Below, in pieces: positions 1-4,406 of a DNA stretch of 5,931 nt (positions are counted from its first letter, which is position 1; each line of letters starts with the position of its first letter). The notes under the pieces are model-generated. The model saw only the letters and a list, made by a program, of their open reading frames with translations. It did not search any database and had not been told where the DNA came from. Location: contig JALFYG010000186.1 in NCBI GenBank assembly GCA_022784805.1, positions 1-5,931 of the forward strand, given 5' to 3'. The position numbers and the translations under genes are program-made. The stretch is from Spirochaetales bacterium (GTDB lineage: Bacteria > Spirochaetota > Spirochaetia > Sphaerochaetales > Sphaerochaetaceae).

Positions 1-98
1 GGGGAGTCCTGAAAGCTGCCCTCTTGGTGGGAGGAGTCTTTATTGCAGTATTCTTTCTCTTTGTCTTCTTTCTCGATTTTGTCGTATTTGGAAACTAA
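1..98 (+). CDS. C-terminal end of a membrane protein (partial)
   Basis: Only the last 31 codons (from base 3) and the TAA stop at 96-98 lie in the window; the rest is off the left edge. The visible residues are strongly hydrophobic: a stretch of about 24 residues (ALLVGGVFIAVFFLFVFFLD and a few more) ends in FVVFGN, so the protein finishes with a membrane segment and a very short tail. The open frame runs straight to a stop followed six bases later by a strong terminator, which supports a real gene end. The pattern of a single terminal helix with an aspartate near its end is reminiscent of SecE, but that is a weak resemblance over 31 residues, and secE is normally followed by nusG, which is absent here. 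The function is left open. Confidence 0.6.
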   Translation, partial: GVLKAALLVGGVFIAVFFLFVFFLDFVVFGN

Positions 99-104
99 TG
101 TGGG

Positions 105-134
105 GCGGGACATCATGTCCCGCTTATTTCTTTT
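105..134 (+). terminator. Rho-independent terminator of the upstream gene
   Basis: A perfect 7-base stem (GCGGGAC at 105-111 pairing with GTCCCGC at 117-123) encloses the loop ATCAT and is followed by the T-rich run TTATTTCTTTT (124-134). It starts six bases after the stop of the partial gene, the expected place. The T-tract lies only on the plus-strand side. Read from the other strand the stem is followed by CCCCACATT, so it should not efficiently end the minus-strand ATPase transcript. Confidence 0.88.
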
Positions 135-155
135 GAAAACAAAAATACTTTATCT

Positions 156-1493
156 TTAGAAATCCACCTCTTTCAGGTATCGTTTCAAGAGATAACCGCA
201 GAAATGGGGGAAAGTATGGATGTTGTTTTCAAATCCAATATTGCTGTTGGCAAGTTTGATCCCTTCTTTGATATCTGGATATGAATCACTCTTAATGAGG
301 GTCTGTAATGACTTTGAATTGCCATTTGTCGCCTTGATTTCAATAGGGACAAGGGATTTCTTTGTTCTGACAAAAAAGTCTTCTTCAAGTGTAGAATTAT
401 CTTTTTTGTAGTAGAAGAGATCATAGCCTTGTTTGGAAAGACACTCTCCCATAGCATTTTCCCACAAAGCACCTTTGTATACATTTATGTTTTTATTAAC
501 CCTTAAGTCATCTTGGCTCTCTTCATCCAGGGATGCAACCAATAGACCTGTGTCTTTAAAATAGATCTTATATTTGTCACTCTCATAGTTCCCTTTTAAT
601 GGGAGATCTGGAGTGTGTAGAGAATAACATATGTTGATCATTCCACTGTCATTAAGCCATTCTATGGCCCCCCAATAATCACGAAAGCGTGAACCGGAAG
701 ATATTTTTGATATTTGGAACTTTTTGTTCTCTTTTGCTAATTGCACGGGAATACTTTCAAAAACATTTAGAACTTTTGTTTTATCTAGACCTTCAAGATA
801 CTTCTTTATGTCTTCCTCGTAGTCTGCAAGAAGCTCCTTCTGAAGGGTGAGAGTGTCTTGAAATGTCTTCTTTTCTACAAATGATTTTACAACCGCAGGC
901 ATACCTCCTGTAATCATATAATCCAGAAATAGATTGTATAGAACATTCTTAAGAGTTTCTCCTAAAGGTTTTGACATGAGCATGTGGTCCAAAAGTGTTG
1001 AAGACAATGTATCATCATAACCCATAGCCCAAAGAAACTCTTCAAAGTCCATTGATTGCATTTGGTATTCTGATTTGTTGCCGACACTGTTGCTGTGAAT
1101 TTTCTGATAATTAATGCCTAGCATGGAACCTGAACATATGCAGTCAAAACGTCTGTCTTGGTTGAACGATTTAAGCGATGATGCTATGTCAGGATAATCT
1201 TGAATCTCATCAAATAGGATAAGAGTCTCATTAGGGACAAATACTTTTGTTCTATCTATAAGGCTTATGTTTTTTATAATGGAGTCGACGTCATATCCAT
1301 CAGAACAGATAGTCGTATACTTTTTTTCGAGAGCAAAATTAATCTCGATGAAATGTTTGTAGTGACTATGGGCAAATTTTCTGATCGACTCAGTTTTACC
1401 GATTTGCCTACTGCCTTTTACTATCAAAGGTTTCTTTTCTTTGTCTAAAAACCAATTATCTAGATAGGCATCAATCTTTCTTGTCAGATACAT
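156..1493 (-). CDS. AAA ATPase of the AAA_14/DUF4143 family
   Basis: A 445-residue P-loop ATPase. The Walker A motif GSRQIGKT is at residues 27-34 and the Walker B motif LILFDEIQD at 91-99. A sensor-like CSGSMLG is at 120-126, followed by the family signature TGGMPAVV at 195-202. A winged-helix-like stretch (about 259-290) follows. The C-terminal domain carries nuclease-like residues: E345/E349, E371/D372, then PIEIKA with E385 and K387, as in PD-(D/E)XK folds. Length and domain order are normal for the family, and the N-terminus starts where family members usually do, which supports the ATG at 1493. That ATG has no Shine-Dalgarno sequence. The biological role of this family is poorly known; members occur in many bacteria and archaea, often as scattered accessory genes. 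Sampled lines average about 35% G+C against about 49% in the adjacent dus gene, consistent with transfer. No partner toxin, transposase or defence gene lies beside it. Confidence 0.93.
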   Translation of the reverse strand: MYLTRKIDAYLDNWFLDKEKKPLIVKGSRQIGKTESIRKFAHSHYKHFIEINFALEKKYTTICSDGYDVDSIIKNISLIDRTKVFVPNETLILFDEIQDYPDIASSLKSFNQDRRFDCICSGSMLGINYQKIHSNSVGNKSEYQMQSMDFEEFLWAMGYDDTLSSTLLDHMLMSKPLGETLKNVLYNLFLDYMITGGMPAVVKSFVEKKTFQDTLTLQKELLADYEEDIKKYLEGLDKTKVLNVFESIPVQLAKENKKFQISKISSGSRFRDYWGAIEWLNDSGMINICYSLHTPDLPLKGNYESDKYKIYFKDTGLLVASLDEESQDDLRVNKNINVYKGALWENAMGECLSKQGYDLFYYKKDNSTLEEDFFVRTKKSLVPIEIKATNGNSKSLQTLIKSDSYPDIKEGIKLANSNIGFENNIHTFPHFCGYLLKRYLKEVDF

Positions 1494-1499
1494 GCTTAT

Positions 1500-1505
1500 A
1501 TTATA
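1500..1505 (-). promoter_or_regulatory. Candidate -10 box for the ATPase gene (leaderless)
   Basis: Read on the minus strand, a perfect TATAAT lies at 1505 to 1500, six bases before the ATG at 1493. Transcription would begin at or very near the start codon, giving a leaderless mRNA, which would explain the absence of a ribosome-binding site. No convincing -35 box is found 16 to 18 bases upstream (TAGAAG is at the 17-base position), so the promoter may depend on a factor bound at the repeats farther upstream. The region is AT-rich, so chance occurrence is possible. Confidence 0.45.
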
Positions 1506-1536
1506 AAGGATTATGTTATATTCTTCTACCTATTTA

Positions 1537-1621
1537 CACATTTTATGAGGGAGTTTTATCCAAGTTTTCACATTTTATGAGCGACTTTTTTGTAATTTAC
1601 CACATTTTATGAGGGAGTTTT
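1537..1621. repeat. Three direct repeats with an exact 32-base period
   Basis: A 21-base core beginning CACATTTTATGAG and ending GAGTTTT occurs at 1537-1557, 1569-1589 and 1601-1621. Copies 1 and 3 have identical cores; copy 2 differs by two G-to-C changes (GAGCGACTTTT instead of GAGGGAGTTTT). Start-to-start distance is exactly 32 both times, close to three helical turns, so all copies face the same side of the DNA. The 11-base linkers differ in sequence. The array fills most of the gap between the dus stop (third core ends two bases before it) and the ATPase start. On the minus strand the cores lie at roughly -44, -76 and -108 from a start at 1493. An operator array for the ATPase gene is the simplest reading; the binding protein is unknown. 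Confidence 0.85.
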
Positions 1622-1622
1622 T

Positions 1623-2564
1623 TTAGAGAAGAAGAGAGAATGCATCCCTATATTCTTCTTCTGAGAGAGCAGAAGTGATGGCATTCTTGCACTTTGATGC
1701 TCCAGGTATACCCTTTATATATGCCATGGCATGCTTTCTCATTTCATGTCCTGCCGTTTTCTCTCCATAGTAATCCTGCATCTTTCTATAGTGGAGCATA
1801 GCTGTGTCAACTCTTTCTTTTATAGAAGGGAGTGAATATGAACCTTTTTCCAGATATTCTCTTGTTTCCCTGAATATAAACGGGTTCCCAATGGCGCCAC
1901 GGGCAAACATAACCCCGTCCATTCCATATTCAGTCATGCACTCTATGGCATCTTCCGGGGTGAAGATGTCGCCGGAAGCGTAAAGAATGGCATCCTTGCC
2001 AAATTCTTTTGAAAGATTCAAGAAAGCACTTCTATCTGCCTTTCCTTCGTAACCTTGGGCTCTGGTGCGTGCGTGGAGTGTCAGGGAGAAGGCCCCTCCC
2101 TTTAAAGCCTCTTCAGCAAACTCAAGGTAGTTTATGGAAGAAGAATCCCATCCAAGTCTAAATTTGACGGAGACAGGGATATGAGTTTCAGAAACAAGGG
2201 TCTCTACAATCTCTCTGATTTTCTTCTTGTCTTTCATCAATGCAGATCCTGCTCCTGTCTTCACGACCTTTGGTACGGGACAGCCACAGTTGATGTCTAT
2301 CCAAGTGGGATTATAAGAGAGAAGGTTCGGGATACAACGGGCAAAGGGATCCTTGTCTGGGCCGAAGAGCTGTACCACAAGCCTCTTCTCTCCGTCGGCT
2401 CTCTCCAACAGCTCTTTTGTCTTCTCGCCATCTCTGGCAAGACCTTCTGCTGAAACCATCTCTGTAACTGTAATATCTGCGCCCATCTGGAGAGAAATAT
2501 CTCTCATGGCCTTATCTGTATAACCTGCCAATGGGGCAAGAATGAGTTTGTCTGTTGTCTCCAT
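1623..2564 (-). CDS. dusB: tRNA-dihydrouridine synthase, DusB-like
   Basis: This cytoplasmic FMN enzyme reduces uridine to dihydrouridine in the D-loop of tRNA using NAD(P)H. The 313 residues match the family length. Visible signatures are the N-terminal FMN-binding LAPLAGYTDKAMR (8-21), and INCGCPVPKVVKTGAGSALM (91-110) with the catalytic cysteine C95. They continue with K134 in VKFRLGWD, H164 and R166 in LHARTRAQGYEG, SGDI at 197-200, and the phosphate-binding ARGAIGNPFIF (221-231). The C-terminal helical tRNA-binding part (about 245-313) contains the MRKHAMAYIKGIPGA stretch typical of DusB-type proteins. Assignment to DusB rather than another bacterial Dus class is by overall resemblance and is less certain than the enzyme activity. 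The ATG at 2564 suits the alignment, although no good Shine-Dalgarno precedes it. The gene is divergent from the RicT-like gene. No terminator separates it from the ATPase gene 129 bases downstream, so read-through is possible. Confidence 0.95.
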   Translation of the reverse strand: METTDKLILAPLAGYTDKAMRDISLQMGADITVTEMVSAEGLARDGEKTKELLERADGEKRLVVQLFGPDKDPFARCIPNLLSYNPTWIDINCGCPVPKVVKTGAGSALMKDKKKIREIVETLVSETHIPVSVKFRLGWDSSSINYLEFAEEALKGGAFSLTLHARTRAQGYEGKADRSAFLNLSKEFGKDAILYASGDIFTPEDAIECMTEYGMDGVMFARGAIGNPFIFRETREYLEKGSYSLPSIKERVDTAMLHYRKMQDYYGEKTAGHEMRKHAMAYIKGIPGASKCKNAITSALSEEEYRDAFSLLL

Positions 2565-2646
2565 ACCGATAGAATAATCTATTGGATTGCAAAGGAAAAC
2601 AGCTCTTAACTTGCATCTTATCTTTCTACATGTTAACTTTTCTTCT
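2565..2646. promoter_or_regulatory. Divergent intergenic region between dus and ricT-like gene
   Basis: These 82 bases must carry promoters for both flanking genes. On the minus strand TATTCT (2576 to 2571) lies 17 bases from TTTTCC, and on the plus strand TTAACT (2633-2638) lies 16 bases from TTGCAT (2611-2616). Both are only partial matches to consensus boxes, and both would place the transcript start within a few bases of the respective ATG. Neither gene has a recognisable Shine-Dalgarno sequence. The exact boxes are tentative; the promoter function of the region as a whole is secure from gene orientation. Confidence 0.45.
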
Positions 2647-3675
2647 ATGAAGAAAAAATATGAGCGTGAAGATGACAGCGCCTATGTATATGTTGTGAAG
2701 AATCCTTCATACAACGATATTTGTCTGGGAGCTTGGGATAGCATCATCTATCCTGGCACTCCAGTTGTTTATGACACAAAGTTCGGATTGGACCTTGGAA
2801 TCGTCGTAGGGGCGGCTCCTGTCTCTACAGGAGGCTATGAGCCTGGCGCCACAGAGGCTAGGGGTGCGTGTCTCCATTTCGGTGGCGAAACAGAAGGACA
2901 GGAGTATAAGTGCGGAGAGAATGAGCACCAGTGTACATCTTGCTTCGGATGCCAGAAGATCAAGGAACCAAAGAAGATCCAAGTGGATGGAGATGTTTTG
3001 TGGATTGACCACTTGGCAACACCAACTGAAATGGCGAAGTATGAAGAAAACTCTTCAAAAGAAGATGCTGCCCTTGCAGTGTGTAGAGAAAAAATACTGA
3101 AGCATAATCTCAACATGAAGCTTATTACGGCACATTTCCTTTTGGGAGAGCCAAAGGTAATCTTCTTCTTTACAGCTGAAGAGAGAGTAGACTTCAGAGA
3201 TTTGGTCAAAGATCTTGTGGCTGTGTTCAGAATGAGAATCGAACTGAGACAGATAGGCGTAAGAGACGAATCGAGACTTATTGGAGGTCTCTCTGTCTGC
3301 GGCAGGGACTATTGTTGCCATGCCATGACAAGGGAAATGGAGCCTGTAACCATCAAGATGGCCAAGGAGCAGAATCTTTCTTTGAACTCTGCAAAGATCT
3401 CCGGGCCATGCGGAAGACTCCTTTGTTGTCTTGCCTATGAGTATGACTACTACATGGAGGAAAAGGCTGGAGTTCCACCTGAGGGAACTAAGCTGAAGAT
3501 AGACAGAGATATCTGGAGAGTAAACGAAGTCAATATTCTTTCAAGGAAACTTACATGTGTCACATTGGATGGAAGACAGATCTTCATTCCTTTCGATGAA
3601 GTCTACTTCGATGGTGAGACAGGTTTCTGGGAGGTATATCAAGATTATCAGGATGAGCTTTTCAGCGGGGAGTAA
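2647..3675 (+). CDS. ricT: PSP1-domain protein, RicT (YaaT)-like
   Basis: The 342-residue protein carries the PSP1 core at about residues 170-265: FFFTAEERVDFRDLVKDL, RIELRQIGVRDESRLIGGL, then VCGRDYCC (C218, C223, C224), IKMAKEQNLSLNSAKISG, and CGRLLCCLAYE (C255, C260, C261). In Bacillus the homologue RicT works with RicA and RicF, binds an iron-sulphur cluster through these cysteines, and promotes RNase Y-dependent mRNA maturation. Whether the spirochaete protein has those partners is unknown. The N-terminal part is unusual in having a second cysteine group, C89, C96, C99 and C102 (Cx6Cx2Cx2C), plus C75. The protein is longer than the roughly 275 residues of the Bacillus homologue. The ATG at 2647 was chosen over an in-frame TTG at 2587, because the extra 20 residues (MQRKTALNLHLIF and on) look like translated promoter DNA. 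It stands alone, divergent from dus and separated from rpsT by 133 bases. Confidence 0.88.
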   Translation: MKKKYEREDDSAYVYVVKNPSYNDICLGAWDSIIYPGTPVVYDTKFGLDLGIVVGAAPVSTGGYEPGATEARGACLHFGGETEGQEYKCGENEHQCTSCFGCQKIKEPKKIQVDGDVLWIDHLATPTEMAKYEENSSKEDAALAVCREKILKHNLNMKLITAHFLLGEPKVIFFFTAEERVDFRDLVKDLVAVFRMRIELRQIGVRDESRLIGGLSVCGRDYCCHAMTREMEPVTIKMAKEQNLSLNSAKISGPCGRLLCCLAYEYDYYMEEKAGVPPEGTKLKIDRDIWRVNEVNILSRKLTCVTLDGRQIFIPFDEVYFDGETGFWEVYQDYQDELFSGE

Positions 3676-3808
3676 TTAAAACACAATTTCTTCTGATAAT
3701 TCGAGATATTCTGTTGACCCATTCTATTCTTTATGATAATTTCTTTAATCGTCGCAATTAGCGATAATTTATAAACTATTTTGAAAGTACATCTTTTGGA
3801 GGAATATA
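3676..3808 (+). promoter_or_regulatory. Promoter region of the rpsT-hup-lnt operon
   Basis: This is an AT-rich 133-base gap with no coding potential and no convincing terminator for the preceding gene. TTGACC (3714-3719) and GATAAT (3735-3740) form a candidate promoter with a short 15-base spacer. A further GATAAT is at 3763-3768 with only a weak upstream box. The 7-mer GATAATT recurs at 3695, 3735 and 3763. The region ends with the strong Shine-Dalgarno GGAGGA (3798-3803), five bases before the rpsT ATG. Confidence 0.55.
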
Positions 3809-3810
3809 AT
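3781..3810 (+). promoter_or_regulatory. Promoter-like sequence overlapping the rpsT start codon
   Basis: TTGAAA (3781-3786, five of six consensus bases) and a perfect TATAAT (3805-3810) are 18 bases apart. The -10 box overlaps the AT of the rpsT ATG at 3809, so a transcript from here would begin about seven bases inside rpsT. It would lack the S20 start and could serve only hup and lnt. It may be chance, since an AT-rich spacer after a Shine-Dalgarno readily produces such a box. Confidence 0.35.
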
Positions 3811-4069
3811 GTCAAGCAAGTCCGTAGAGAAGAGAGATCGTCAGAACGCAAAGCGCCGCCTCAGAAATCGTGCAGCAAAGAGCACATACCGCACAGCTGT
3901 CAAGAAGTTCGAGGCTCAGATTGCTGCTGGTGACAAGGCTAAGGCAGAGGCAGCTATGGCAGAAGCAGCAAAGCTTCTCGATTCTGTTGCTGGAAAGGGT
4001 ATCATTCACAAGAACACAGCCAGCAGAAAGAAGAGCAGAATGGCTAAGGCTCTCGCAAAACTTGCCTAA
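3809..4069 (+). CDS. rpsT: 30S ribosomal protein S20
   Basis: S20 is a primary 16S rRNA-binding protein of the small subunit body. The 86-residue length is typical. The N-terminal basic helix (KSVEKRDRQNAKRRLRNRAAKS) and the C-terminal GIIHKNTASRKKSRMAKAL are both classic for the family, and the middle is an alanine- and lysine-rich helix. The start is fixed by the strong GGAGGA five bases upstream. It leads an operon: hup starts 25 bases after its stop with its own ribosome-binding site. Family knowledge from enterobacteria includes translational autoregulation of S20, but no specific operator can be recognised here. Confidence 0.98.
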   Translation: MSSKSVEKRDRQNAKRRLRNRAAKSTYRTAVKKFEAQIAAGDKAKAEAAMAEAAKLLDSVAGKGIIHKNTASRKKSRMAKALAKLA

Positions 4070-4094
4070 GTAATGAAAAACAGGAGAAGGCGAA

Positions 4095-4406
4095 ATGCAG
4101 GAAAAGCTAACAAAGGCCGCCATCATTGAGAACCTTCACAACAAGATTGGTCTCAATAGAGCGGATATTCATAAGGTCATTGATGAACTTTTTGAAGAAA
4201 TCAAAGATGGCCTCAAGGATGGTCGTATTATTGAGCTCCGTGGTTTTGGAACATTTGAAGTCCGTGTTAGAAAGGGTAGGGCAAAGGCTCGCAACCCAAA
4301 GACAGGTGAAGTTGTTGCTGTTGAGAGACATGGTGTAGCTATTTTTAGACCTGGAAAGGAACTCAAAGATTTTGTCTGGGATATTACAGACGGCGAAGAA
4401 GAATGA
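4095..4406 (+). CDS. hup: HU-family DNA-binding protein
   Basis: This is a histone-like nucleoid protein that binds DNA as a dimer and bends it. In the 103 residues, the N-terminal helical dimerisation part (about 1-45, KLTKAAIIENLHNKIGLNRADIHKV) is followed by the family signature GFGTFEVRVRKGRAKARNPKTG (50-71). The arm-tip RNP at 66-68 includes the proline that intercalates into DNA in HU and IHF. VAIFRPGKELK (81-91) closes the fold. An acidic tail of about ten residues ending DGEEE extends beyond the usual 90-residue HU. Distinguishing HU from an IHF subunit is not possible with certainty, but spirochaetes typically carry a single HU-type protein encoded near rpsT. The Shine-Dalgarno AGGAG (4082-4086) lies eight bases before the ATG. 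Its TGA overlaps the lnt ATG by ATGA, suggesting translational coupling. Confidence 0.96.
   Translation: MQEKLTKAAIIENLHNKIGLNRADIHKVIDELFEEIKDGLKDGRIIELRGFGTFEVRVRKGRAKARNPKTGEVVAVERHGVAIFRPGKELKDFVWDITDGEEE

Noticed and set aside
105..123. Palindrome as an operator or recombination site
   Set aside because: Its position just after a stop codon and the T-run on one side are fully explained by an intrinsic terminator.
1537..1621. Short regularly spaced repeats as a CRISPR array
   Set aside because: Only three copies, linkers of 11 bases, a core not shaped like a CRISPR repeat, and no cas genes in the window.
2587..2646. TTG start adding 20 residues to the RicT-like protein
   Set aside because: The added residues look like translated intergenic DNA, there is no ribosome-binding site, and the extension would consume almost all of the divergent promoter region.
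2835..3209. 124-residue antisense reading frame within the RicT-like gene
   Set aside because: It is the complement of a strongly conserved coding region, with low-complexity serine-rich content and no family resemblance.
3752..3764. Small hairpin TCGC, loop AATTA, GCGA as a terminator of the RicT-like gene
   Set aside because: A four-base stem is too weak, it lies about 75 bases after the stop, and it sits within the rpsT promoter region.
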